From positions 59,725-123,724 of the forward strand of contig JAQXDE010000020.1 in NCBI GenBank assembly GCA_029251525.1: DNA of 64,000 nt, written 5' to 3'. Made by a program: the position numbers and the translations under genes. Below are positions 9,238 through 19,256 of this stretch, piece after piece; the first letter of the stretch is position 1, and each line of letters opens with the position of its first letter. The notes beneath the pieces were generated by a model, which did no database searches, was not told the DNA's origin, and saw only the letters and a list, made by a program, of their open reading frames with translations. The DNA is from Saprospiraceae bacterium (GTDB lineage: Bacteria; Bacteroidota; Bacteroidia; Chitinophagales; Saprospiraceae).

Positions 9238-10305
9238 TTGACGAAAGTAAAAATTAAAAAGGTACTAATTATTAGATTCAGTTCAATTGGAGATATTGTG
9301 TTGACTCTCCCTGTGGTTCGATATGTGAAGCAACAATTGAAATGTGAAATACATTTTTTAACCAAAAAATCTTTCGAATCTTTAATTATTTCCAATCCTC
9401 AACTTGATAAAATTTATTCAATAAATAAAAAAGTATCAGAAGTTTTACCTCAATTAAAATTAGAGAAATACGATGCTATCATTGACCTTCATAAAAACCT
9501 AAGAACTCTTCGGATTAGGTGGGCGTTAAGAATACCCTATTATTCATTTGATAAGTTGAATTTTGAAAAATGGTTGATGGTTAATTTCAAAATTAATCGC
9601 CTACCAAAGATACCTATTGTTGAGAGGTATTTAGAGGCTTTAAGACCTCTGATTCTTGAATTAGGGAGTAATAGAGTGGAAGCAGAGATTAGTGGTTTGA
9701 TTAAAGAGGAGTATGAAGATGATTTTAATGGGTTATTAAATCCAAAGAACAAATTGGCTGATTTAGAAATTAAATTTCCGGAACTTAAAAACTTTTTCTT
9801 ACTTTTCGGAAATAACTGGATTGTCTTTGCCATTGGCGGAGCGCATGCAACAAAACGATTACCACTTTTAAAACTTATTTCCATTTGTTCTAAAATAAAA
9901 ACACCAATAATATTAATAGGAGGAAAAGAAGATGCAACTATTGGTGAGGAAATCGTACTAAGTATAAACGATAATCGAGTGGTTGATATGTGCGGCAAAA
10001 CAACTTTGCAAGAATCCATTCAGCTGGTCAATAGTGCCAAGAAGATAATTACACATGACACAGGAATGATGCACATTGCAGCCTCGTTGAAGAAGGAGAT
10101 TATTTCGATTTGGGGAAATACAATACCTGAATTTGGGATGGCACCTTTTTATGATGACGGAATAGATCGAAATACCATACTTCAAGTAGAAAATTTATCT
10201 TGTCGGCCTTGCTCGAAAATAGGTTTTGAAAAATGTCCAAAAGGCCATTTCCGATGTATGCTGGAGATTGATGAAGATAAAGTAGTCGGTATAGTAGATT
10301 TTTAA
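9238..10305 (+). CDS. Glycosyltransferase family 9 (heptosyltransferase-like)
   Basis: GT9 enzymes transfer heptose or similar sugars from nucleotide donors onto the lipopolysaccharide core at the inner face of the inner membrane. The N-terminal motif KKVLIIRFSSIGDIVLTLPV is diagnostic. The donor-site region includes the late ITHDTGMMHIAA motif, and a Cys cluster (CRPCSKIGFEKCPKGHFRCM) lies near the C-terminus, as in other WaaF-like proteins. No ATG exists near the start. I place it at the TTG at 9238 because the family begins a few residues before the KKVLIIRF strand; an in-frame TTG at 9160 would add 26 residues of no family likeness. The precise sugar is unknown. Confidence 0.88.
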   Translation: MTKVKIKKVLIIRFSSIGDIVLTLPVVRYVKQQLKCEIHFLTKKSFESLIISNPQLDKIYSINKKVSEVLPQLKLEKYDAIIDLHKNLRTLRIRWALRIPYYSFDKLNFEKWLMVNFKINRLPKIPIVERYLEALRPLILELGSNRVEAEISGLIKEEYEDDFNGLLNPKNKLADLEIKFPELKNFFLLFGNNWIVFAIGGAHATKRLPLLKLISICSKIKTPIILIGGKEDATIGEEIVLSINDNRVVDMCGKTTLQESIQLVNSAKKIITHDTGMMHIAASLKKEIISIWGNTIPEFGMAPFYDDGIDRNTILQVENLSCRPCSKIGFEKCPKGHFRCMLEIDEDKVVGIVDF

Positions 10306-10542
10306 TGATCAGGGTTCAGTTTTTCAGCGAATGAAAGAATGCTCCTAGCTGATATGTCGCTTATTAGGTACTAAAAATGCAAATATCTTTGGTCAAAAAA
10401 TAATTTCAAAATATCTTGCAGTTCGACTCATGGTGATTTAAACAAAAAATCCTATCTTTCGACATTCTAATCGATTGTTTTTAATTAAGAAAACCGATCA
10501 CCACTTTAATCTAAGATTTTAAAACATAAACTATTCGCTTTT

Positions 10543-11619
10543 ATGAAAATTCTAAAAGGTTTAATCTTTTTCTTTTTTATTTCTTTGGCTGGAACTATGA
10601 ATGCACAAGACATTCATTTTACTCAGTTTTATTTATCTCCCTTGACAACTAATCCTGCATACACAGGAGCCTTCGAAGGTTCATTTCGAATAGGTGGAAT
10701 TTATCGTGACCAATGGGGTAGTGTGATTTCTAGTCCTTACCGAACACCATCTTTTTATATTGATGCACCTATTTTGATGTTAGGCAAAAAAGCGTGGTTA
10801 GGTGTTGGAGGTATGCTATACAGTGATAAAGCAGGAGCTTTGGAATTGTCGACTTCACAGGCAATGGGAAGTTTAGCAGTACATATGCCTTTGGATAAGA
10901 AATCAAAGTCTGTTTTTACGTTTGGAGTGCAAGCAGGTTATACAAGCCGAAAATTAAATACAAGCCAAGGGATTTTTGCTGATAATCCAGGCGGAATTGG
11001 AACAAGTGCCGATTTAGGGAATATTAGCGGAGATACAGATTTCAATTCTAATGAGTTCGATTTAAATGTTGGTGTTTTATTGAAAGCACAAATGAATGAT
11101 AAAATGCGCCTTGAAATTGGAGCATCATTCAATCATATTCTTACTCCTGATTTGCATGTTAATGAGGGTGGTGGAACAGATACAACTACTACACCAAATT
11201 CTCTTTATACTGCTTCAGCAGAAGGAAGAGATGCTTGGGATTTACCAGGAGATTTTACTTTACACGGACAGTTTTTTGTAGATCTAAATGATAAATGGCA
11301 GATCAAACCTGCATTCATGTATAGAACACTTTCTGGTGCAAATAATATCCAAGTACAGGGAATTGGTGGTTATCATTTAAATGATGCAAAAGATATGACC
11401 TTGAATATTGGTATTGGATACCGATTAAGAGATGCAACTCAATTAATTGTTGGGATGGATTACAAACAATTCAAGGTAGGAGCAGCATATGACTTGACTG
11501 TTTCTGATTTGTCAGATGCAGCAACTGGTGCCGGTGGTTTTGAAATAGGTGTGGCTTATATTGCTAGGATTTTCAAGAAACCAACTGTTAAACCAGTTAT
11601 TTTCTGTCCACGATTCTAA
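10543..11619 (+). CDS. PorP/SprF family type IX secretion outer membrane protein
   Basis: The 358-aa protein has a signal peptide ending near MNAQ, then the family signature DIHFTQFYLSPLTTNPAYTGAF, a predicted beta-barrel, and a C-terminal aromatic-rich strand. PorP/SprF proteins work with T9SS in Bacteroidota; SprF helps deliver the adhesin SprB in gliding, and PorP takes part in gingipain secretion. The next gene encodes an OmpA-type peptidoglycan-binding protein about 110 nt downstream, and this pairing recurs across the phylum. An operon is likely. Several paralogs normally exist per genome, so the exact partner cargo is unknown. Confidence 0.93.
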   Translation: MKILKGLIFFFFISLAGTMNAQDIHFTQFYLSPLTTNPAYTGAFEGSFRIGGIYRDQWGSVISSPYRTPSFYIDAPILMLGKKAWLGVGGMLYSDKAGALELSTSQAMGSLAVHMPLDKKSKSVFTFGVQAGYTSRKLNTSQGIFADNPGGIGTSADLGNISGDTDFNSNEFDLNVGVLLKAQMNDKMRLEIGASFNHILTPDLHVNEGGGTDTTTTPNSLYTASAEGRDAWDLPGDFTLHGQFFVDLNDKWQIKPAFMYRTLSGANNIQVQGIGGYHLNDAKDMTLNIGIGYRLRDATQLIVGMDYKQFKVGAAYDLTVSDLSDAATGAGGFEIGVAYIARIFKKPTVKPVIFCPRF

Positions 11620-11731
11620 TTTAATCGTGAATGATTAGCTCATCTTAGTTAGCTGGGTGTTTATTTTTATTAAAATGAAAAATCATTTGCGGCCAAAAAA
11701 TAAAGTTTAAAATTTAAATTTTTTATTGAAT

Positions 11732-14203
11732 ATGAAAAAATTAATTCTCTTTTTTGCAATTTTTACTCTCTTGGCAAATGTTATGATGGCTCAGCCACTT
11801 AACAAACAAACTCCTGCCATGATGATTGAAATAGGTGATGAGCAAGTTGAAGTGCTCAATTTTTATATGGCTCTAGAGTGGTATGAAAAAGCTTATGAAG
11901 CAGATAAAGCTTTCCGAAATAATGACTTGGCCTATAAAATTGCCAACCTACATTACATGTTGCGTGATTATAAAAAAGCGGTACGATGGTATAAAAAGGT
12001 AGTCACTAAAAAATACCGAAAAGGAACTAATCCTTATTTGCCAGAGGCAAGATTTATTTATGGACGTACATTGAAAATGGCTGAAAATTACGATGAGGCA
12101 ATTATTCAGTTAGAAATGTATGTTAAGGAATCTAAAAATGCAACAGTCAAACCATTGGCGGAAATAGAATTAACTGGTGCTCAAATGGCATTAGGTATGA
12201 TTCCGGTCACTGGGGTGTTTATAGAAAATGCTGGAAAAGCAAATACCAAAACAACAGAAACTTCTCCTTTTTTAACTAATGATGGTGTTTTATATTATTC
12301 TTCCTTTTTAAATGATGAGTACACAATTATCGATGGAAAAGAAGGGGATTACCACCTAAAAATAGCTACTTCTACAAGAAAAGAAATTAAAAAGAAGAGA
12401 GGAAGAGGGACAAAGAAAAAAAGTAAGAAAGAGGAAAAACCTAAATTAGGTGCTTTTCAAAAAGGAAAAGCAGTAACCACTAAGATTAATAGAGAAGGTT
12501 ACCATACTGGTAATGTCACTATCTCTCCTGATGGAAATACGATGTTTTTTACTCGTATGCAAATGTCGTTAGATGGAAAAGGAAATACCGTTGGTGAAAG
12601 TAAATTATACTATAGTGAGAAGAATGGAAATAGTTGGAAAGGCGCAAAAGAAGTTGTGGGAGTGAATGGTGATTGGTTAGTAAAACATCCCTCAGTAGGT
12701 GAGCATTTTGGAAATGAGGTAATATTCTTCTCCGCTGATATGCCTGGTGGTGAAGGTGGATATGACATCTATTATGCTACTAAAAAAGGTGATGGAGTTT
12801 ATGGTGATCCAATCAATTTAGGAGAAGTGTTAAATACTCCGGGTGATGACATTACTCCACATTACAGAGATGGTAATATTTACTTCAGTTCAACAGGCCA
12901 CCCTGGGGTTGGTGGGTTGGATATTTTTTCTTCCCAATGGAATGGTTCATATTGGACCAAACCAATCAATTTAGGGAAAGGGTATAATTCACCAGTTGAT
13001 GATTTTCATTTTCAATTAGATAAAAGTGGATACAATGGAGCTTTAGTATCTAATCGAGTAGGAACTAAATCTGTAAAGAGTAAAACTTGCTGTGATGATA
13101 TCTTCATTATAAGAATTCCTGAGGTGGTTTTAGAATTAATGGCCACAACATTTGATGATAAAGATCAATCATTACCAGGTGTTTCAGTTTCTTTGATTGA
13201 AGTGGAAGGAAAAGATACTGAAGCTCAAACAAATGCAAAAGGAAATAACTTTGGATTTACTTTGAATGAGGAAGTTTCATACATGGTTATTGGAAAAGCG
13301 GATGGTTACTATCCTGATACAGCTTATTTGAATACAGTTGGATTGACTGAGTCTACTGTGATTGAAAGACAATTGAAACTGACAGCTATTCCTGAGCCAC
13401 CAAAAGAAGTGGTAGAGGTATTTATTGACAAACCAATCGAGTTGAAAAATATTTTATTTGATTTTGATGATGATACAATTTTAGAAGAAATGGAATCCGA
13501 TTTAGGTTTGGTTTTAGAACTAATGAATGAGTATCCGGAAATGATAGTCGAATTAGGTTCTCATACTGATGCGCAAGGTAATGATAGTTATAATCAACGA
13601 TTATCTCAACGAAGAGCATCAAGTTCTAAAGAATGGTTGACTGAAAAAGGAATCGCAGATAATCGAATTAAAGCAGTCGGATATGGAGAAACTCAGATCA
13701 GAAATCAGTGTGTGAATGGAGTAAGATGTCCAGATGAGGAGCATAGGTATAATCGTAGAACAGAGTTTAAAATAATTGCTGGTCCAACTAGTATTAAGGT
13801 AAAACAAGAACGATTAGAAAAAACGAATGGTAATGGTGGAATTGGTGCTTACAAAAAACAAAGCCCAACAGGAACTACAAAATTAGTTTTTGAAAAAGAT
13901 TCTTATGACTTGGGTGAGTTAGTTCAAGGGGATAAAAGAAAGTTAACTTTCAAGTTTACTAACGAAGGTACAGAAGATGTTAAAATTGATTTCGCAACTG
14001 GTTCTTGTGGATGTACAGTTCCTGATTGGCCACGAAAAACTTTTAAATCAGGAGAGTCTGGTGAGATTGAAGTAGAGTATGATAGCAAGGACAAAGAAGG
14101 ATTGCAAGAAAATACAGTTGATGTTTACTTAGTAAACCAAGATGAAAAAGGTTACCCAATGGTTTATATTGCTAAATTTAAAGCATACGTAAAAAAGAAA
14201 TAA
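11732..14203 (+). CDS. OmpA family envelope protein: TPR-PD40-OmpA-DUF1573
   Basis: Domains in order: a signal peptide; helical TPR-like repeats (about residues 30-150); a Lys-rich insert near 220-240; PD40-type propeller strands with SPDGNTMFFTR and related repeats (about 260-460); a carboxypeptidase-regulatory-like fold (about 475-545); an OmpA peptidoglycan-binding domain with ILFDFDDDTI and the GSHTDAQGNDSYNQRLSQRRA motif (about 575-690); and a C-terminal DUF1573 domain (from about 725) containing SCGCTVPDWP. Such proteins anchor T9SS machinery to the cell wall (PorE-like). The DUF1573 tail after the OmpA domain is not the common form. I took the ATG at 11732; a TTG two codons earlier is less likely. 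A terminator follows. Confidence 0.92.
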   Translation: MKKLILFFAIFTLLANVMMAQPLNKQTPAMMIEIGDEQVEVLNFYMALEWYEKAYEADKAFRNNDLAYKIANLHYMLRDYKKAVRWYKKVVTKKYRKGTNPYLPEARFIYGRTLKMAENYDEAIIQLEMYVKESKNATVKPLAEIELTGAQMALGMIPVTGVFIENAGKANTKTTETSPFLTNDGVLYYSSFLNDEYTIIDGKEGDYHLKIATSTRKEIKKKRGRGTKKKSKKEEKPKLGAFQKGKAVTTKINREGYHTGNVTISPDGNTMFFTRMQMSLDGKGNTVGESKLYYSEKNGNSWKGAKEVVGVNGDWLVKHPSVGEHFGNEVIFFSADMPGGEGGYDIYYATKKGDGVYGDPINLGEVLNTPGDDITPHYRDGNIYFSSTGHPGVGGLDIFSSQWNGSYWTKPINLGKGYNSPVDDFHFQLDKSGYNGALVSNRVGTKSVKSKTCCDDIFIIRIPEVVLELMATTFDDKDQSLPGVSVSLIEVEGKDTEAQTNAKGNNFGFTLNEEVSYMVIGKADGYYPDTAYLNTVGLTESTVIERQLKLTAIPEPPKEVVEVFIDKPIELKNILFDFDDDTILEEMESDLGLVLELMNEYPEMIVELGSHTDAQGNDSYNQRLSQRRASSSKEWLTEKGIADNRIKAVGYGETQIRNQCVNGVRCPDEEHRYNRRTEFKIIAGPTSIKVKQERLEKTNGNGGIGAYKKQSPTGTTKLVFEKDSYDLGELVQGDKRKLTFKFTNEGTEDVKIDFATGSCGCTVPDWPRKTFKSGESGEIEVEYDSKDKEGLQENTVDVYLVNQDEKGYPMVYIAKFKAYVKKK

Positions 14204-14230
14204 ATAGAATCAATTGATTTTATGATTAAA

Positions 14231-14271
14231 AAAGGAAGTCATTCTATTAATTTAGAATGACTTTTTTTTTA
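14231..14271 (+). terminator. Intrinsic terminator after the PorP-OmpA pair
   Basis: Perfect 11-bp stem AAGTCATTCTA / TAGAATGACTT, 6-nt loop, then a run of T. It ends the presumed two-gene transcript. Confidence 0.88.
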
Positions 14272-14490
14272 ATAATTATTTTCCCCTCAATTCCTTTTAT
14301 TTAAGTAATTAGATTCCTATCTTCATTAAAAGATAAACACCTTAATTTTTAATCCCATCTACATAATTTCCCTGTAAAACCTTTCTAAGAAGTTATTTAA
14401 CTCCAACCAAATGATCAAATGGGTATTGCTGCCCTTGTTGAGTTTACTACCTATTTAATATTATTTTTTTAAAAACAAAAACACATAATT

Positions 14491-16512
14491 ATGAAGAATT
14501 TTTTACTTTTTATATTTTGTTTATTCATTGGTGGTGGTGCTTTTGGGCAGACGATTTTTTCAGATGACTTTAACGATGGTGATTTAGTAGGTTGGACAAA
14601 TACTGCTGACTGGACTAACCCTGGAACTGAACTGAAACATGGTCTTAGCAGTAGTTCTGGTTCAAGTTATATTAACGCAAATATAGGTGCTCAAGATTTA
14701 ACAACAGGGGATTATACATGGGAATTTTGTTTGAGAAATGGTAATTGGGATCCATCAAGTACTAATAAATTTTGGATTTTTTTGATTGCAGATGATAATG
14801 ATTTGAACAATACTCCTAATGGTTATGCTGTTGGAGTGAATTTTACAGGGACTTCAGATGATCTAACGTTATATGAAGTTACAAATAATGTTCCATCAGC
14901 TATTATTACCTCTTCCTTTAATTGGGGCAATTTAGATGATGTTTGTATTAAAGTGACAAGAGGTCAAACTGGAGCTTGGGAATTATTATATAATCCTAAT
15001 GGAAATGGAGAAGTAAGTGGAGGAACAGTTAACAACACAACTTATACTACAGGCGATAATTTTGGATTGAGTTTTACTTTTACATCATCGAGAGCTGGTT
15101 TATTATGGATGGATGATGTTAATATTACTAAGTCTTCTCCAACCCCTACTATAATTTTATCCACTATTTCAGGCAATACCAATGAATCAGGAACCCAAGC
15201 AACTTTTGATGTGACATTAAATATACAACCTGCAACAGATGTTGTTATTGATGTAACAAGTGGTGATTTGACTGAAAACACAGTTTCTCCAACGACCTTA
15301 ACCTTCACAAATTCTAATTATAATGTAGCTCAAACCGTAACCGTAACAGGGGTAGATGATGCTTTACTTGATGGTAATCAAACGACAGTAATTACCGTAG
15401 CAGTTGATGATGCAGCTTCTGATGATAATTATGATGGTTTATCTGAAACGATTGATGTCATTAATGAGGATAACGAGGTACATCCTTTAGTCATTAATGA
15501 AGTCTTAGCAGATCCAGATGGAACTACTGGTGATGCTAATGGTGATGGTGATGTAGATATCTCTGAAGATGAGTTTGTAGAACTATTTAATACAGGGATA
15601 ACTAGTTTAGATATTTCTGGTTATACACTTTCTGACGCACTTCAGGTTCGTCATATCTTTCCTGCTAGCACAATAATACCAGCAGGTGAACCTATAACCA
15701 TTTTTGGAGGTGGGACGCCAATGGGAATTGCAGGTATAGTCCAAACAGCTTCTACAAACTTAATTGGAATGAATAATGGGGGTGACGATGTTATTATCAA
15801 AGATGGAGGAGGAGTAATAGTTGTTAGTTTTTCTTACGGAAGTGAGGGAGGTGATAATGAATCTCTTGCGCGTAATCCGGACTTTAATGGTGCTTTTGTG
15901 AAACACTCTACAATTGTAAGTAATAATGTTGATTTTTCTCCAGGAAGTTTAAATGAAGGTACTGGAGGTTTACCAATAGAACTTCTTCACTTCTCCGCAG
16001 TTTCTAAAAACCAAACAATCCACTTGACATGGTCAACAGCAAGCGAAATAAACAATGCTTACTTCGATGTACAACGTAGTACAGATGGTAGAGATTTTGA
16101 AACAATTGGAACAGTAGAAGGTATAGGAACAGCTAGTAATGTTCAGGAATATTCATTTATGGACGAAAGACCAGTAAATGGTTTTAATTATTATCGTTTA
16201 CATCAAGTGGATTTTGATGGAAAATTTGAAAACTCAAATATCGTAACTGCAAAATTGAGTCACTCCAATGATGATATTTTCTTAACACCAAACCCAACTT
16301 CAAATGTGATTTTGATTCAAACTAAAACACCATTCGAAAGAGATGCAGATTTCCAAATCTTAAATATGCAAGGACAAGTAGTCTTGTCAAGTATATTGCA
16401 GGAGGGGACAGATAACTTAGAAGTGAACGTGTCTAACTTTCCAGTTGGAATCTATTATTTACAATTATTCGTAGATAATGAGGTGATGATGAAAAAAATA
16501 ATCAAACATTAA
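14491..16512 (+). CDS. T9SS-secreted protein with Calx-beta-like and lamin-tail domains
   Basis: The signal peptide (MKNFLLFIFCLFIGGGAFGQ) is followed by a jelly-roll-like N-terminal region (about residues 22-215), a Calx-beta-like repeat (about 220-325), and a lamin-tail domain starting LVINEVLADPDG with an Asp-rich calcium-type loop GDANGDGDVDISEDE (about 333-480). The last 85 residues are a type A T9SS sorting domain (NPTSNVILIQT ... FPVGIYYLQLF ... KKIIKH). The protein is therefore exported and then anchored or released at the surface. No catalytic motif is seen; structural, adhesive or extracellular binding roles are possible. Confidence 0.9.
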   Translation: MKNFLLFIFCLFIGGGAFGQTIFSDDFNDGDLVGWTNTADWTNPGTELKHGLSSSSGSSYINANIGAQDLTTGDYTWEFCLRNGNWDPSSTNKFWIFLIADDNDLNNTPNGYAVGVNFTGTSDDLTLYEVTNNVPSAIITSSFNWGNLDDVCIKVTRGQTGAWELLYNPNGNGEVSGGTVNNTTYTTGDNFGLSFTFTSSRAGLLWMDDVNITKSSPTPTIILSTISGNTNESGTQATFDVTLNIQPATDVVIDVTSGDLTENTVSPTTLTFTNSNYNVAQTVTVTGVDDALLDGNQTTVITVAVDDAASDDNYDGLSETIDVINEDNEVHPLVINEVLADPDGTTGDANGDGDVDISEDEFVELFNTGITSLDISGYTLSDALQVRHIFPASTIIPAGEPITIFGGGTPMGIAGIVQTASTNLIGMNNGGDDVIIKDGGGVIVVSFSYGSEGGDNESLARNPDFNGAFVKHSTIVSNNVDFSPGSLNEGTGGLPIELLHFSAVSKNQTIHLTWSTASEINNAYFDVQRSTDGRDFETIGTVEGIGTASNVQEYSFMDERPVNGFNYYRLHQVDFDGKFENSNIVTAKLSHSNDDIFLTPNPTSNVILIQTKTPFERDADFQILNMQGQVVLSSILQEGTDNLEVNVSNFPVGIYYLQLFVDNEVMMKKIIKH

Positions 16513-16530
16513 TTATTTTATTATCGTTTA

Positions 16531-16574
16531 AACAATAAAAGGCATCCCGAGTACTTGGGGTGCCTTTTATTGTT
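16531..16574. terminator. Bidirectional terminator
   Basis: Long stem AACAATAAAAGGCATCCC / GGGGTGCCTTTTATTGTT with an 8-nt loop, T-rich on both strands, between the convergent lamin-tail protein and SlyD genes. Confidence 0.9.
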
Positions 16575-16596
16575 ATGGATAAATTTAACTTAAAAG

Positions 16597-17088
16597 TTAA
16601 TGTGTGTCACCTTCACCTTCACTTTCACCATGAACATGTCCATGTTCCAACTCAACAGCTGATGCTGCTCGTACTTCCTTTACTTCTACTTTGAAATTCA
16701 GTATAACTCCAGCCAAAGGGTGATTTCCATCCACCATCACTTCCTTTTCATCCACTTTTACGATAGTTACCATTACTGGGCCTTCCTCGCTATTCGCTTG
16801 AAATTGCATACCTGCCTGTATCTCTGGCACATGGCCGAAATGTTCTCTTGGAACAGTTTGCAACATTTCTTCATTTCTCATACCGTACCCATCTTCTGGT
16901 TTGATGGCAACATCTAATTTATCTCCCACTACTTTTCCCTCTAGTTCTTTTTCCAAACCGGGAATTAAAGCTCCAGTACCATGTAAATATTTCAATGGCT
17001 CACGACCAGTTGAAGTATCAATCACAACCCCATCATTATCAGAAAGTGTGTAATCAATCGCTACTACTAAATTTTTTTCGATATTCAT
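16597..17088 (-). CDS. slyD: FKBP-type peptidyl-prolyl isomerase, SlyD-like
   Basis: The 163-aa protein has the SlyD layout: a split FKBP domain (LVVAIDYTLSDNDGVVIDTS ... LIPGLEKELEGKVVGDK) with an inserted-flap chaperone domain around residues 70-125 and the strand HPLAGVILNFKVEVKEVR. The C-terminal tail is rich in His, Glu and Gly (HGHVHGESEGEGDTH), like the nickel-binding tail of SlyD, but lacks Cys. SlyD catalyses proline isomerisation, acts as a folding helper, and delivers metal for hydrogenase maturation in Enterobacteria; the last role is not supported here. Confidence 0.93.
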   Translation of the reverse strand: MNIEKNLVVAIDYTLSDNDGVVIDTSTGREPLKYLHGTGALIPGLEKELEGKVVGDKLDVAIKPEDGYGMRNEEMLQTVPREHFGHVPEIQAGMQFQANSEEGPVMVTIVKVDEKEVMVDGNHPLAGVILNFKVEVKEVRAASAVELEHGHVHGESEGEGDTH

Positions 17089-17354
17089 TTTGCTAGATTT
17101 TAAGACTAAATTTTATTGATTAAAATAGGCAGAATTCCTTACTGATTAAACCTCAAGAATTCGCTTCTAGAAGAAAAATCAACGAGGAGAAAAAGGATTC
17201 AACTTATAAATTTTGCCGCAAAGATAGTTTATTTGCTTAAATAATGAGAATTTGGGTTCCGTATCCGACAATCAGTAAAATTTAAGATTTCTATAAGAGA
17301 TTTTCCTTTGGTTTAAAAGACTTAATAAATAAACCAATTCGTTGAATTATCAGT

Positions 17355-17362
17355 TACTTTTG
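17355..17362 (+). promoter_or_regulatory. Candidate -7 promoter box TACTTTTG
   Basis: Matches TAnnTTTG, about 100 nt upstream of the ATG at 17464. No matching -33 box was found. It is the only site noted in the 375-nt gap 17089-17463, which otherwise is plain AT-rich sequence. Confidence 0.3.
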
Positions 17363-17463
17363 CGCTAAACTTTTTTCAGGAAATAACTATCTGGTTTAAG
17401 TTTAAGCCTTCTGCAAAAGAAATAAGATTTATGACCCAATTTTAATTTTAATAAAAGACCTAT

Positions 17464-19107
17464 ATGAAAAAGTATAATTTAATTTTTTTAATAATAGTTA
17501 ATCTCATTTTCTTCCAAGCGATTTTCGCACAGCCTGATGCTGAATTTTCGGGGAAAATGAAGTGGGGAGAAGAGTATAAGGAACCTTCCAATTCTTATTT
17601 ATCTGAAATTTTAGGAAATGATGGAACTGGATTTTATGCACTGCGCCGTCAGATAAAAGGTGGTATGATGACAGGAGGGAGCCCTCAAAAAATTTACATT
17701 GAAAAGTATAATCAAAATATGAAGTTGAGGAAATCGAAGCAGATCGATCTACGATACAAAAAGAAAAAGCGGGATTTTGAAAAAATGTTATACTTGAATG
17801 GTCAGTTTTACTTGTTCACCTCTTTTAACAATATGGCACACAAGGCAAATTATCTTTTTGTTCAATCGATTAGGAAAAAGTCATTATCCTTGAGTAATAG
17901 GATTAAGAAAATTGCTGAATCACCAGCTCGAGATGAATATCGAGAAGGAAAATTTAATTTTCATGTTTCTAAAGACAGTTCCCATGTTTTAATTTACAGT
18001 CAATTGCCTTATCAAAAGAAAAGATCTGAAAGGTTTTCCTTGCAAGTCTTTGATGATAACTTAGACAAAGAATGGGAAAAAGACATTCAACTACCTTACC
18101 CAGATAATAGATTATCCATAACTGATTATCGAGTAGATAATAATGGAAATGTTTATTTACTCGGGGTACTCTATGAAAATTCGTCTGGATTTCTAAGAAG
18201 AAATACCAATTATCGATATATTATTTTAGCGTACACAAAAGACGGGGAAGAGTCTCAAGTATATGATGTGAATCTAGCAGGAAAATTTATTACTGATCTT
18301 ACCTTTCGAGTTGGTAAAAAAGGAAAATTAGTTTGTTCTGGCTTTTACTCTGAGAAAAATAGTTATAGTATTAAAGGAACCTATTATTTTCAAATTGACC
18401 CTTTAACTTCTAAAGTGTCTAATGCGAATTCCAAAGAATTTGAATTCGATTTTGTGACAGAATATTATTCTAATCGAAGAAAAAGGAAAGCAAAAAAAGC
18501 GGAAGAGCAAGGAGATATTAAACGCTCAGCAGAATTGTATCAATATTCTTTAAACGATCTAATTTTAAGAAGTGATGGGGGAGCAGTTTTAATAGCCGAA
18601 CAATATTATGTGGAGCGGAGAGATGATAACCAATTTAATAATGGTGGTTTTTATAATTCTTATAGCTATCGCAGTAACCGTTTTCAAGAAAATACGGATT
18701 ATTATTATCATTATAATGATATTATCATCGTCAATATTAAACCCAATGGCGAAATACAATGGGCAAGCCGTATTCCCAAAAGACAAGAAACTCGAAATGA
18801 TGGCGGGTATTACTCAAGTTATGCAATGGCGATAGTACGCGATAAAATTTGTTTTGTATATAATGATAATGGAAAAAATTTTGGCGCAAGAAAGAATAAT
18901 CGTCGTTATGGATTTAATGGATCTAATTCTATTTTGGCTTTAACTGAAGTAGGAATAGATGGCAGTGTCAACACTTTTCCAATTAGTAGTAATCGAGAAC
19001 AAGGGATTATTACTCGACCAAAAGTATGTAAGCAAATTGGAAAAAGAAAGGTTGCAATTTTTGGGGAGAGAGGAAAGCGGTTTAAATTTGGTAATCTAGA
19101 ATTATGA
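17464..19107 (+). CDS. Exported hypothetical protein, beta-propeller-like
   Basis: No family is recognised. A signal peptide (MKKYNLIFLIIVNLIFFQAIFAQ) precedes about 525 residues of repeating beta-strand pattern with recurring aromatic and D-N-G turns (RVDNNGNVYLLGV, LILRSDGGAVLIAEQ, IKPNGEIQWAS), which suggests a propeller of six or seven weakly similar blades. A Tyr/Asn/Arg-rich low-complexity stretch lies near residues 390-420. No lipobox, no T9SS tail and no catalytic motif is seen. It should end in the periplasm or outer membrane. Similar proteins are common but unnamed in Bacteroidota, from memory only. Confidence 0.8.
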   Translation: MKKYNLIFLIIVNLIFFQAIFAQPDAEFSGKMKWGEEYKEPSNSYLSEILGNDGTGFYALRRQIKGGMMTGGSPQKIYIEKYNQNMKLRKSKQIDLRYKKKKRDFEKMLYLNGQFYLFTSFNNMAHKANYLFVQSIRKKSLSLSNRIKKIAESPARDEYREGKFNFHVSKDSSHVLIYSQLPYQKKRSERFSLQVFDDNLDKEWEKDIQLPYPDNRLSITDYRVDNNGNVYLLGVLYENSSGFLRRNTNYRYIILAYTKDGEESQVYDVNLAGKFITDLTFRVGKKGKLVCSGFYSEKNSYSIKGTYYFQIDPLTSKVSNANSKEFEFDFVTEYYSNRRKRKAKKAEEQGDIKRSAELYQYSLNDLILRSDGGAVLIAEQYYVERRDDNQFNNGGFYNSYSYRSNRFQENTDYYYHYNDIIIVNIKPNGEIQWASRIPKRQETRNDGGYYSSYAMAIVRDKICFVYNDNGKNFGARKNNRRYGFNGSNSILALTEVGIDGSVNTFPISSNREQGIITRPKVCKQIGKRKVAIFGERGKRFKFGNLEL

Positions 19108-19256
19108 TTTTTTGAGCATATAAATCTATAGAATAAATAGCTTGTTTTTCAAAAAAATGATTGATGATTTGATATGCTTTTGTTGTCAAAATCATAATTA
19201 TTCAGCTCTGTTGTCTATTAAAATAATCAGCCTTCATCAAAAAATAACAAAGTAAA

